From: Promicromonospora sp. MEB111
GTDB lineage: Bacteria > Actinomycetota > Actinomycetes > Actinomycetales > Cellulomonadaceae
DNA: 64,000 bases
Assembly: GCF_030209445.1 (NCBI RefSeq)
Contig: NZ_JARVSD010000028.1
Span: 1 to 64,000, forward strand
Reading direction: 5' to 3'
The notes under the pieces were generated by a model. That model worked only from the letters and a program-made list of their open reading frames with translations, did no database searches and was not told where the DNA came from. Shown piece after piece: positions 42,553 to 51,654 of this stretch (the stretch's first letter is position 1; the number at the start of each line of letters is the position of its first letter). The translations under genes were made by a program, and so were the position numbers.

Positions 42553-44458
42553 CGAGCTTCTTCTTGATGGAGCGCGCCTGCGCCAGCATCATGTCCTTCA
42601 TCACGCTGCGGCGCGGGTCCATGGCGTACGCCTGCTTGAGCACGCGGGCGCAGTCGTCGTGCCGGCCCAGCCGGCGGTACGCCTTGGCCAGCTCGCGCAG
42701 CTCGCCCGACGTCGGCTGGCGCTCCGCGATGACGCCCTCGAGCAGGCGCACGGCCTCGTTCGCCTTGTTGGTCCGGTTGGCCAGCTGGGCCTGCCGGAAC
42801 GGGCTGCTGCTGCCGGCCTCCGGCGGCTTGCCGCCGGCCGCGGTGTGCCGCAGCTCGCGCACCAGCTCGTTCTTCTCCCAGTCGGAGAGGTAGTCGAGCC
42901 AGGCGTAGTCGAGCTGGTCGTACCGCTCGCCCTTCGACGTCGGCTCCCACGGCTTGCGGCCCACGTAGTGGAGAACCTTGACGTCCTCCTCGTTGAACAC
43001 CTGCGGGTGGTGGGAGTAGATGCGCTTGGTGGTGTTGTACTCCAGGGGCAGCTTGCGCCAGTCCGAGAAGAACTGGTTGAGGAAGCCCTGGTCGCCGCCG
43101 TCGTACGACGTCGTGTGGCTCAGCTGCGACATCATCTTCTCGAACATCCCGTGCGAGGGGTTCACGGCGAAGACGCCGGAGTTGAACACGTTGCCGTCGG
43201 GCAGGTCCAGGCCGGCGTCGGGCACGGCGGCGAAGTCGTCGCCCTCGAACAGCTCGTCCAGGCTGCCCTTCACGACGGTGTCGCTGTCGAGGTAGACGAC
43301 GCGGTCGAAGAAGTCGAGCCGGAACACGTGCAGCTTCGTGTACGTCATCGCGAAGCGCGCCTGGATCTTGTTGCCGCCCGAGTTCATCGGGTTGCGGATG
43401 CCCGGGACCTGGATGGTCCGGATGTCGCTGGCGGCGAGGGCGCTGCGGTCGGCGTCAGGCGTGACGAGTGCGATGAGCGGGACGTCCGAGTGCTCGCGCA
43501 GCGAGTTCGCCAGGGCGCGCGCGCCGTGGTGGTACGAGCCGGAGACCACGGTGATGTACGCGCACTTGCGCCCGTCGATCTCCTTCCACAGCGGGCCGCC
43601 GACCGCGGGGACGATCACGGAGGTGTCCTCGCCGACCTCGGGGAGCTCGAGGTCCACCGTGTCCTTGGACACGGCGAGCGTCGGCACCGCCTCGGGCGTC
43701 AGGTGCGGGCGCTCGGTCAGCTCGTCGGCCGGGGGCACGAACAGGTGCAGCGTGTCCGACTGGCTCACCGAACGGATGGTCGCGTCCGGGAACTCGGCGA
43801 GGCAGGAGCGCAGGAACGCGAGGTCGGAGTCCAGGCCGTGGGCCGACTCGTAGCCCGGCGTGAGGTCCTTGTCCTTGAGCGCGGACTCCGCCGCCTGGGT
43901 GACCGTGTAGCCGTAGCGGCTGTCCTTGGACTCGTAGAGGTCGACACCGGCGAGGTAGATCTCGCGGAAGCCGACGCCGAGGCCGAACGCCAGGGCCTGC
44001 ATGCCCGTGGTGGGCAGGCCCGGCCGGCTCATGAAGGCGCGGGCGAGGCGGGGGTGCCGCGCCGGGATGGACCAGGAGTCCAGCTCCTCGACGCCGGCGA
44101 GCGGGTCCAGGCCGTACTTGTCGCCGTCGCGGTTCGCGGCGTGGCGCATCGGGCTGAGGATCCGGCGGACGTCGTAGCGTCCCGAGCGGACCTCGTCCTG
44201 CAGCAGCTTCTCCAGCTTCTCGTTCGGGATGGCGCTGAAGTACGCGTCGACCCGGTCACCGAAGTGGTAGTTGCTCTCCAGGAAGAACCAGTTCATCCGG
44301 AAGACGACCACGTCCGCCGGGATCCGGTGATAGGGAGGCATGGCCGACGACGGCCCGTTGCCGACGATCAGCAGGGGCCTGTCGATCAGGTCGGCGAACG
44401 ATGCGATCTCCGCGTCGCCCGGTTCACGGCCGAGCGGCACGCTCCGCATGGTGGGCAT
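42548..44458 (-). CDS. GT42 sialyltransferase-GT8 glycosyltransferase fusion with C-terminal helical repeats
   Basis: A 636-residue, three-part protein. Residues 1-250 match the GT42 (Campylobacter CstI/CstII) sialyltransferases: LLIVGNGPSSAMPPYHRIP, VVFRMNWFFLESNYHFGDRV, TTGMQALAFGLGVGFREIYL, AGVDLY, and ESAHGLDSDLAFL, with H207 matching the catalytic histidine and N34/N56 the CMP-site asparagines. About residues 298-510 form a GT8 domain: YITVVSGSYHHGARALANSL, the DxD VYLDSDTVVKG (D391-D393), FNSGVFAVNPS, GDQGFLNQFF and LHYVGRKPW. The last 100 residues are TPR-like. Start ATG 44458 with AAGGGAG upstream. It would add a CMP-activated nonulosonate and one further hexose. Confidence 0.82.
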   Translation of the reverse strand: MPTMRSVPLGREPGDAEIASFADLIDRPLLIVGNGPSSAMPPYHRIPADVVVFRMNWFFLESNYHFGDRVDAYFSAIPNEKLEKLLQDEVRSGRYDVRRILSPMRHAANRDGDKYGLDPLAGVEELDSWSIPARHPRLARAFMSRPGLPTTGMQALAFGLGVGFREIYLAGVDLYESKDSRYGYTVTQAAESALKDKDLTPGYESAHGLDSDLAFLRSCLAEFPDATIRSVSQSDTLHLFVPPADELTERPHLTPEAVPTLAVSKDTVDLELPEVGEDTSVIVPAVGGPLWKEIDGRKCAYITVVSGSYHHGARALANSLREHSDVPLIALVTPDADRSALAASDIRTIQVPGIRNPMNSGGNKIQARFAMTYTKLHVFRLDFFDRVVYLDSDTVVKGSLDELFEGDDFAAVPDAGLDLPDGNVFNSGVFAVNPSHGMFEKMMSQLSHTTSYDGGDQGFLNQFFSDWRKLPLEYNTTKRIYSHHPQVFNEEDVKVLHYVGRKPWEPTSKGERYDQLDYAWLDYLSDWEKNELVRELRHTAAGGKPPEAGSSSPFRQAQLANRTNKANEAVRLLEGVIAERQPTSGELRELAKAYRRLGRHDDCARVLKQAYAMDPRRSVMKDMMLAQARSIKKKLA

Positions 44459-44524
44459 CGAGATAACTCCCTTTCGGTGTACTGAGACCGGTTGAGTCTA
44501 ACGGCGATGTGGTGACACGAGAGG

Positions 44525-46633
44525 TCAAGCCTTCGCGACGTCCGCGGCCGCGGCGCGGACGTGCGGGAGCAGCAGCTGCTGGCGGTCGGCGACGTCGGCC
44601 CGGTACTCGTCCTCCCGGGCCAGCACGTCGAGGGTCCGCTCCGCGAGCCGGGCGCCGAGGTCGGCGTCGGCCACGTCGTAGCCCCAGTCCGGACGCTCCA
44701 CGTCCTCCAGGAAGTACCGCATCTTCGGGTGCGACACGATGCTCAGGACGGGGGTGCCCAGGCCGAACGGGATCATCGTCGCGTGGCCGCGCATGCCGAT
44801 CACGAGCGACGCCTGCCGGTAGACGGCGAGCGCGTCGGCCTGGTCCATGTAGTGGAGCTCGTCAACGGGCAGCGTCAGGTCGTGCGCCGCCTCCAGGTCC
44901 TTCGCCAGCTTGAGGTCGCCACGGGTGTGCGCGGCGATGCGGACCTCCGCGCCGCCCTTGCCCGCCTTCTCCGCGAGCTCGACGATCTGCTCCAGGAAGT
45001 CCGCGTACCCGGCGCCGAAGCGCCGCTCGCTGCGGTCGAACGCCGCGTTGACCAGCACCGTGCCGGATCCGGTGCGTCCGGCGGGCAGGTCCGGGCGGAT
45101 GTGCTCGAGCACGGTGGTGGGGCAGGGCACGAAGCGCACCTTGTCGTGCAGCTCGGCGGGCAGCAGGTCGCGCACGCGCTCCATCGAGCCGGTGTTGCGC
45201 AGGCCCAGGAACTCGGCCTTGCGCGTGAAGGCGATCAGGCTGCGGCGGAACAGGTCGCCCTTGAACCGCTGCCCGGTGAAGAGGTTGAAGCCGACGGCGA
45301 AGGCGTAGACGGGCACCGTCACCGCGTCGAGCGAGGCGGGCGGCACGTTCCACTGCCAGCCGCTGTTCGAGTTGGGCGAGGTGTCCGGGAGGAAGAGGCC
45401 GCCGCCGCCCACGACGAGTGCGCGCTGGGCGTTCGCGATCCGGACGAACTCGTCGTCGAACACCTGGTGCGCGTGGAACGACGTCCAGTCGGTGGGGCCG
45501 GCGGGCTCCGTGATCGCGTCCCGGACGGCGTCCGGCAGCACGATGTCGCCGAAGTTCTCCCCGCGGTCCACGTAGAACGCGACGTGGCCCATGCCGCCCG
45601 TGGGGGCGTCGGCCTCGGCCGGCGTGACCGGGTGCTCGGCCCGGGCGAGCACGGTCCGCACCGACGAGCGCGGCATGTCGTGGCGGATCGCCTTGCGGGC
45701 CAGGGTGTGCGCAGACTCGTCGTCGTGCATGATCCAGGCGACCTGCGCCGCGCGGGCCGAGCCGAGGCCGGGGCTGGCGATCCGGAAGGCCCGGCGCGCC
45801 GCGTCGTACCGGCTGAGCGCCGACAGCGTGGTGCCGAGGGCGACGAGGTACCGCTCGGTGACCATGCCGTACTGGCGGAACGTGCCCTGCAGCAGGTGCA
45901 GCGCGCCGGCGTGGTCGCCGTCGGCCGCGATGAACTCGGCGTTCTCGACGGCGACGTCGAGCAGGTCGGGCCGTGCCTCCAGCACCGTCATGCGGCCGGC
46001 GTCGGCGTACGCGTCCAGGAGGTCACCCAGCGGTCCCTCGACGCCGTGGGTGAGGCACGCGACGAGGTACCGGCCGAAGGCGGCGTCGGCCGCCCTGCGG
46101 TTCGCGAGGGAGACCGACGCCGCGAGCTCCCGCAGGTCCGCCAGCTCCGCCGGGCCGTCGTCCTTGAGCATTCCCTTCCGGAAGTCCACGAACTGCTGCA
46201 TGTCCTCGACCGCGCGCTGCGCGTTGGTGCGGCGGCGGGCCACCGAGCCCGTGCCCTTGGACGCGTCGTAGAAGTGCTGCTCCGCCGCCTCGGCGTCGCC
46301 GCCGAGGAGGGCGACGATGCCTGCGAGGCGGAGGGTCTCGGGGTCGGGCGACCCGGTCCGCAGCAGCCTGGTCAGCGTGGTCGCGGCGGTCAGGTCCCAG
46401 CGGTCGATCGCCGTGCTCGCGCCGGCGAGCAGCGCCGCGCGCACCTCGGGGACGTGCTTCCAGGCGATCACGCCCCGCGCGAGCGCGCGCGTGGTGGCAT
46501 GGTCCAGCTTCGGCCGGGAGCCCGTGGCCCGCTGCAGAGCGCGCATCACCTCGGCGGTGCGCTGCGCGTTCTCACGCCGCTTGGTCCGGGACACGGCCCG
46601 AGGCACGTCGCCGTCGTGCGGGGAGTTCGCCAT
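44525..46633 (-). CDS. Large polysaccharide pyruvyl transferase with N-terminal helical-repeat domain
   Basis: A 702-residue protein. The first 330 or so residues are alpha-helical and TPR-like (AGIVALLGGDAEAAEQHFYDA; RKAIRHDMPRSSVRTVLARA) with no other family mark. The C-terminal half is a PPT domain: VDRGENFGDIVLPDAV, ALVVGGGGLFLPDTSPNSNS, VPCPTTVLEHI and GMRGHATMIPFGLG. The usual NxGD residues are kept (ENFGD). ATG 46633 with GAAGG 5 bases upstream; longer upstream in-frame starts lack support. It is followed after 66 bp by the GT42-GT8 gene on the same strand, so the two are probably one operon in which pyruvylation follows glycosyl transfer. Confidence 0.8.
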   Translation of the reverse strand: MANSPHDGDVPRAVSRTKRRENAQRTAEVMRALQRATGSRPKLDHATTRALARGVIAWKHVPEVRAALLAGASTAIDRWDLTAATTLTRLLRTGSPDPETLRLAGIVALLGGDAEAAEQHFYDASKGTGSVARRRTNAQRAVEDMQQFVDFRKGMLKDDGPAELADLRELAASVSLANRRAADAAFGRYLVACLTHGVEGPLGDLLDAYADAGRMTVLEARPDLLDVAVENAEFIAADGDHAGALHLLQGTFRQYGMVTERYLVALGTTLSALSRYDAARRAFRIASPGLGSARAAQVAWIMHDDESAHTLARKAIRHDMPRSSVRTVLARAEHPVTPAEADAPTGGMGHVAFYVDRGENFGDIVLPDAVRDAITEPAGPTDWTSFHAHQVFDDEFVRIANAQRALVVGGGGLFLPDTSPNSNSGWQWNVPPASLDAVTVPVYAFAVGFNLFTGQRFKGDLFRRSLIAFTRKAEFLGLRNTGSMERVRDLLPAELHDKVRFVPCPTTVLEHIRPDLPAGRTGSGTVLVNAAFDRSERRFGAGYADFLEQIVELAEKAGKGGAEVRIAAHTRGDLKLAKDLEAAHDLTLPVDELHYMDQADALAVYRQASLVIGMRGHATMIPFGLGTPVLSIVSHPKMRYFLEDVERPDWGYDVADADLGARLAERTLDVLAREDEYRADVADRQQLLLPHVRAAAADVAKA

Positions 46634-46823
46634 GCGACCTTCGGTTCCGGGCACTCGAGCTGTCTCCGTTCTCGGCACGGTCACGCCGGCTTCTGGGGCG
46701 CCGCATACCGTTTCGTGGGGATTCTTCTGGGGGGCCGGCGGCTGTCGCCGCGCTACGGCAGGATCCCACATCCTGCCCGACGCCGGGGGCGGGCCCGTGT
46801 GCGTCGGACGGCGCTGGTCACGC

Positions 46824-46829
46824 TACTGT
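46824..46829 (+). promoter_or_regulatory. Possible -10 box (TACTGT) for the nonulosonate cytidylyltransferase gene
   Basis: TACTGT lies 41 bases before the ATG at 46871 in the 237-bp divergent gap between the PPT (-) and neuA-like (+) genes. The rest of this gap is very GC-rich and shows no other feature. Confidence 0.3.
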
Positions 46830-46870
46830 GGACGGCGTACCCGTCCAGACCCGATCCGAGAGTGCCACGT

Positions 46871-48115
46871 ATGTCAGTACCCGGTGAAACCCCGTCCGCC
46901 GTAGTAGTCATCCCGGCCCGGGGAGGTTCGCAGGGCGTACCCCTGAAGAACCTCGCGCGGGTGGACGGGATCACGCTGGTCGGGCGTGCCGTCCAGGCGT
47001 CCCTCGCCGCCCCCTCCGTGGCCGAGGTCATCGTCTCGACCGACCACGACGAGATCGCCGCCGAGGCGCGCCTGCACGGTGCGCGCGTGGTGGTCCGCCC
47101 CGCCGAGATCGCCGGCAGCACGGCGTCGTCCGAGTCGGCCCTGCTGCACGTGCTCGACCGCGTCGAGGCCGGGGACGGCGGCCTGCCCGCCCAGGAGATC
47201 CCGCCCGTGACCGTCCTGGTGCAGTGCACCTCGCCGTTCATCGACCCCGAGGACCTGGACACCGCGATCCGCCGCGTCACGCGCGGCGAGAAGGACGTCG
47301 TGGTCGCGGTCTCCGAGACGCACGACTTCCAGTGGCGCATCGACGACGGCGTCGCGACGCCCGTGGGCCACACCACCGACTTCCGCCCGCGCCGGCAGGA
47401 CCGCGCCCCGCACTTCCGCGAGACCGGTGCGTTCTACGTGATGCGCACGGACGGGTTCCGTGAGACCGGCCGCCGCTTCTTCGGCGACGTCGGCATCCAG
47501 CCGCTGGCCCCCGAGTGGTCCATCGAGATCGACGAGCCCCGCGACCTCTGGCTCGCCCGCCAGCTCGTCGACCAGGAGAGCGACGCGGCACCGGTGCCGC
47601 TCGACGTGGACGCGCTCGTCACGGACTTCGACGGCGTGCACACCGACGACCACGCCTACGTGGACCAGGACGGCACCGAGCAGGTGCGCGTGAGCCGCGG
47701 TGACGGCATGGGCGTGTCCCGCCTGCGCCGGACCGGCCTGCCGTTCCTCATCCTCTCGACCGAGACCAACAAGGTGGTCGCGTCCCGCGCCGACAAGCTG
47801 AAGGTGCAGGTCATGCACGGTGTCGAGGACAAGGCCACCGCCCTGCGGGCGTGGATCGCCGAGCAGGACCTCGATCCGGCACGGGTCGCCTACGTCGGGA
47901 ACGACGTGAACGACCTGGCCGCCATGGCCGTCGTCGGGTGGCCCGTCGCGGTCGCCGACGCGCGTCCCGAGGTCAAGGCTCAGGCCCGGCTGGTGCTGTC
48001 CCGCGAGGGCGGGAACGGTGCGGTCCGTGAGATCTGTGACCGTATACTCGCTGCGCGTCCGGGTGAAGTCACCGCCGGTTCGGCAGCCACCCAGACCCCC
48101 GTCGTCACCGGTTAG
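46871..48115 (+). CDS. neuA: Acylneuraminate (nonulosonate) cytidylyltransferase fused to a HAD phosphatase
   Basis: A 414-residue bifunctional protein. Residues 10-235 are a CMP-sialate synthetase: VIPARGGSQGVPLKNLARV (CTP-binding), QCTSPFIDPEDLD and the acceptor/Mg region FRETGAFYVMRTDGF and APEWSIEIDEPRDLWLA. Residues 245-395 are a KdsC-type HAD domain: TDFDGVHTDD (nucleophile D252, D254), LSTETN, K321 and YVGNDVNDL. Fusions of this kind occur in CMAS-like and some bacterial enzymes; the phosphatase could dephosphorylate a 9-phosphate before CMP activation. ATG 46871. It is followed by neuB, its metabolic partner. Confidence 0.9.
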   Translation: MSVPGETPSAVVVIPARGGSQGVPLKNLARVDGITLVGRAVQASLAAPSVAEVIVSTDHDEIAAEARLHGARVVVRPAEIAGSTASSESALLHVLDRVEAGDGGLPAQEIPPVTVLVQCTSPFIDPEDLDTAIRRVTRGEKDVVVAVSETHDFQWRIDDGVATPVGHTTDFRPRRQDRAPHFRETGAFYVMRTDGFRETGRRFFGDVGIQPLAPEWSIEIDEPRDLWLARQLVDQESDAAPVPLDVDALVTDFDGVHTDDHAYVDQDGTEQVRVSRGDGMGVSRLRRTGLPFLILSTETNKVVASRADKLKVQVMHGVEDKATALRAWIAEQDLDPARVAYVGNDVNDLAAMAVVGWPVAVADARPEVKAQARLVLSREGGNGAVREICDRILAARPGEVTAGSAATQTPVVTG

Positions 48116-48136
48116 TCCCGACGACACGTAACAGCA

Positions 48137-48142
48137 CTACCC
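48137..48142 (+). promoter_or_regulatory. Possible -10 box (TACCCT) for neuB
   Basis: TACCCT lies 31 bases before the neuB ATG in the 57-bp gap after the neuA-like gene; GGAAGGA at 48159-48165 is a clear ribosome-binding site. Confidence 0.4.
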
Positions 48143-48172
48143 TGTGCTCGACCCTTTCGGAAGGACCTTCTT

Positions 48173-49066
<894 letters not shown>

Positions 49067-49073
49067 GACGAAG

Positions 49074-49160
49074 GTTCAGCGCAGGGTGGGGGCCGAGGAA
49101 CGAGGCACCTGCCCGGAGCGGAACCGCAGGCTCGGGCGTCAGAAGGACAGAGCCTGAGAC
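49074..49160 (-). repeat. Second copy of the intergenic repeat element (inverted)
   Basis: The minus strand reads GCTCTGT...GAGCCTGCGGTTCCGCTCCGG and CTCGTTCCTCGG, matching the element at 42411-42552 with a few substitutions. It is 8 bases after the neuB stop. Only one unit (no 37-bp duplication) is present. Confidence 0.7.
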
Positions 49161-49186
49161 CGCACACCGCACCACTGCTTGAGTCG

Positions 49187-49224
49187 TCGGAGGCGGGCCC
49201 CGCACGCGCGGCGCCCGCCTCCGA
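49187..49224. terminator. GC-rich hairpin downstream of neuB
   Basis: 12-base arms TCGGAGGCGGGC / GCCCGCCTCCGA with a 14-base loop. It separates neuB from the following GT2 gene; no U-tract. Confidence 0.5.
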
Positions 49225-49297
49225 TGTATCCGGAACTGACAGAACACGAGATCGTGGACCCATGGGTCCCGCCAGCGCGTCAACGAGAGGAGGCCTC

Positions 49298-50341
49298 GTG
49301 CCCGAGCGGGTAGAGGCGGCGAGCATGCCGTTGGTGACGGTGGTCGCCGTCGTACGTGACGAGGAGCCCTACCTCGAGGCGATGGTGCGCTCGATCCTGG
49401 GCCAGGACTACCCGCACCCGCTGCACATGGTGCTCGCGGTGGGACCGTCCAAGGACCGGACCCGCGAGATCGCGGACAAGCTCGCCGTCGAGACCGGACG
49501 CGTCACCGTGGTGGACAACCCGACGGGCTCCAAGCCGCTCGGCCTGAACGCGGGCCTTGAGCGCATGCCCGAGGGACACTCGATCTTCGTCCGCGTGGAC
49601 GGCCACACGGTGGCCGAGCCCACGTACGTGCGCCGCGCGGTGGAGGCCCTCCAGGCCGCGGGCGCGGACGGCGTCGGCGGACGGATGCTTCCCGTCGGCG
49701 ACACCCCGGTGCAGAAGGCCGTCGCGCGCGCGATGAGCCACCCGGCGGGCCTGGGCGCCGCGTCCTTCCACACGGGCGGCGTCGCCGGCCCGGCCGAGAC
49801 GGTCTACCTGGGCACGTTCCGCCGCGAGGCGCTGGAGCGCGTGGGCGGGTACTCGCCCGTGTACGTGCGGGCCCAGGACTGGGAGCTGTGCCTGCGCCTG
49901 CGCACGAGCGGCAGCCTGCTGTGGTTCGACCCGTCGCTCGTGGTCGAGTACAAGCCGCGCCGCTCGCTGGGCGCCGTCGCCACGCAGTTCTGGCGCACCG
50001 GCATGTGGCGCCGCGAGGTGGTGCGCCGCAACCCCGGCACCGCGAACCTGCGCTACCTCGCCCCGCCCACCGCCGTCATCGTGCTCGGCGTGTCCGTGCT
50101 GGTGGCGATCGGCGGTGCCGTCGCGGGCTCGCTGCCCGTGACGCTGGTCGGCCTCGTGCCGCCGGCCGCCTACCTCCTGGGCGTGCTGGCGGCGTCGGCG
50201 CACGCGGCGACGCGTCGCCCGCGGCTCGACCTGCGCTCGGCGCTGGCCCTGCCGGCGACGCTCGTGACCATGCACATGGCGTGGGGCGCCGGGTTCCTGC
50301 GCGGGCTCACGGAGCGCGTGCGGGTCGACGACGGCGTCTGA
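49298..50341 (+). CDS. Glycosyltransferase family 2 (ExoA-like)
   Basis: A 347-residue GT2. Catalytic domain: VTVVAVVRDEEPYLEAMVRS (near N-terminus), VLAVGPSKDRT, VRVDGHTVAEPTYVRRAVEA (DxH in the place of DxD) and AQDWELCLRLRTSGSLLWF. TM helices are near residues 260-285 and 290-312. This fits succinoglycan ExoA-like membrane glycosyltransferases. Start GTG 49298 with AGGAGG 4 bases upstream; an ATG at 49325 is the alternative. It follows neuB after a terminator-like hairpin, so it may have its own promoter. Donor and acceptor unknown. Confidence 0.88.
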   Translation: MPERVEAASMPLVTVVAVVRDEEPYLEAMVRSILGQDYPHPLHMVLAVGPSKDRTREIADKLAVETGRVTVVDNPTGSKPLGLNAGLERMPEGHSIFVRVDGHTVAEPTYVRRAVEALQAAGADGVGGRMLPVGDTPVQKAVARAMSHPAGLGAASFHTGGVAGPAETVYLGTFRREALERVGGYSPVYVRAQDWELCLRLRTSGSLLWFDPSLVVEYKPRRSLGAVATQFWRTGMWRREVVRRNPGTANLRYLAPPTAVIVLGVSVLVAIGGAVAGSLPVTLVGLVPPAAYLLGVLAASAHAATRRPRLDLRSALALPATLVTMHMAWGAGFLRGLTERVRVDDGV

Positions 50342-50354
50342 CGCCCCCGAACGT

Positions 50355-50414
50355 CGAACGAGGTGTCAGACGTACAGGTCACTCGGGTGACCTGTACGTC
50401 TGACACCTCGTTCG
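50355..50414. terminator. Perfect inverted repeat between convergent genes (TGTCAGAC family)
   Basis: 28-base exact arms with loop TCGG, the longest palindrome in the window. It shares GTGTCAGACGTACAGGTCAC with the one at 30685. It sits between the GT2 (+) and the DUF6716 gene (-). Confidence 0.8.
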
Positions 50415-50430
50415 GCTCTGGACGGTCGGG

Positions 50431-51654
50431 TCAGGCCTTCTTGTCCAGGAACAGCAGCCGCACCGGACGGGTCGTCAGCCGGATCACGTCGTAGACGAAC
50501 TTGGGCAGGTACATCTGCAGGGCCATCCGCAGGTAGCGGGCGCGCAGCCACGGCTTGACCTCGGCCAGCTCGGTGAGCGTCCCGGCCTCGCGGCGTGCGG
50601 CCAGCTCCCGGACCGTCGCGGGCAGCTCGGAGTCCGCGGCGTGCAGGTAGTTGTCCTCGAGCCAGGCGGTGTCGGGCTGCGGCCCGCCGGCGCGGAACGC
50701 CTCGGCGGCGTCGGCCACGTGCATCACGCAGCCGCTGCCGGCGAACGGCGCGTTGAGCAGCTCGGGGCTCACGCCGAAGTCGTCGATGATGACGGTCGAC
50801 AGGCCGAGGGCCAGCCCCTCCATCGCGGCGGTCGAGCTGACGGTCATGAGCGCGGAGCCGGCCTGCAGCCACTCCGCCATCGGACCGTCGACGAACCGCA
50901 GCGCGTCGCTGCGGTGCCCGAGCCGCTCGTGCTCGGTGTCCCACAGCTCGTCGTAGGGGAACGCCTCGTTGTGCGTCTGCCGCTCGCCCTTGCGGGCACG
51001 CAGCTTCACGATGACCTCGAAGTCGTCCTCGGCGAGCTTCGCGAGGCGGTCCAGGAGGGTCACGCGGTCGGGCCGGTTGTCCGGCACCTTCGCCTGCGCG
51101 GCGAACACGACGCGCTTGACCGGCTCGGTGCCCAGGCTCGCGGCCGTGTGCTCGAGGAACGGCAGGTGGGCCAGCGGCACCTCGGGCGTGACCCCGTGCG
51201 CGGCGAAGGCCTCGTGGTAGGCGTCCACCTCGAGGCGGCTGTGCACCACGAACGCGTCGCACCAGCGGCGCCAGCCCGTGCCCTCGGGCGTGGCGGGCAG
51301 CGCCATGCCGGGCAGGCCGGTGATCAGGGCGGGCCGGCGCTTGCCCGCGGCGGCCACGACGGCGCGCGCCACGACCTCGGCCACAGGCCCGGTGGCCGCG
51401 ATGAGCACGACGTCGGGGGTGTTGTCCCGGATCTGCGCGGCGAGGTCCCGGACGGGCAGGACGGCGGGCCGGACCACGGAGGACCCGGCGACGGCGGCGG
51501 CGATCTGACTGGTGGTCGGTGCGATCGGCGTCTTGACGATCACGGCCGAGCGGTCGAGCCCGCTCTCGTCGGCCGGTCCGAGCCTGTCCAGCGTCGCGCA
51601 TGCCCACTTCAGATACGAGTCGCTGTCCGCGACCGCGAGCACGCGGATGGTCAT
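50431..51654 (-). CDS. DUF6716 putative glycosyltransferase
   Basis: A 407-residue protein with two Rossmann-like halves. Residues 1-180 contain IRVLAVADSDSYLKWACATL, VVLIAATGPVAEVVARAVV and LITGLPGMALPATPEGTGW. The C-terminal half has VVFAAQAKVPDNRPDR, a substrate-region block (MTVSSTAAMEGLALGLSTV) and IIDDFGVSPELLNAPFAGSG. This GT-B-like layout and its place beside the sialyltransferase-type genes support the family name DUF6716, whose members occur in actinobacterial polysaccharide clusters. ATG 51654 with GGAGG, overlapping the next gene (to 52724) by 4 bases. Sugar donor unknown. Confidence 0.75.
   Translation of the reverse strand: MTIRVLAVADSDSYLKWACATLDRLGPADESGLDRSAVIVKTPIAPTTSQIAAAVAGSSVVRPAVLPVRDLAAQIRDNTPDVVLIAATGPVAEVVARAVVAAAGKRRPALITGLPGMALPATPEGTGWRRWCDAFVVHSRLEVDAYHEAFAAHGVTPEVPLAHLPFLEHTAASLGTEPVKRVVFAAQAKVPDNRPDRVTLLDRLAKLAEDDFEVIVKLRARKGERQTHNEAFPYDELWDTEHERLGHRSDALRFVDGPMAEWLQAGSALMTVSSTAAMEGLALGLSTVIIDDFGVSPELLNAPFAGSGCVMHVADAAEAFRAGGPQPDTAWLEDNYLHAADSELPATVRELAARREAGTLTELAEVKPWLRARYLRMALQMYLPKFVYDVIRLTTRPVRLLFLDKKA

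Noticed and set aside
42361-42567. 68-residue protein in the 42.4-kb repeat
   Set aside because: It is translated repeat DNA, with a matching fragment on the other strand at 49.1 kb; no evidence that it is expressed.
46871-48115. KdsB/KdsC (Kdo) interpretation of the cytidylyltransferase-phosphatase
   Set aside because: The adjacent NeuB-family synthase and GT42-type transferase favour a nine-carbon acid, and the N-terminal IPARGGS motif is of the CMP-sialate type.
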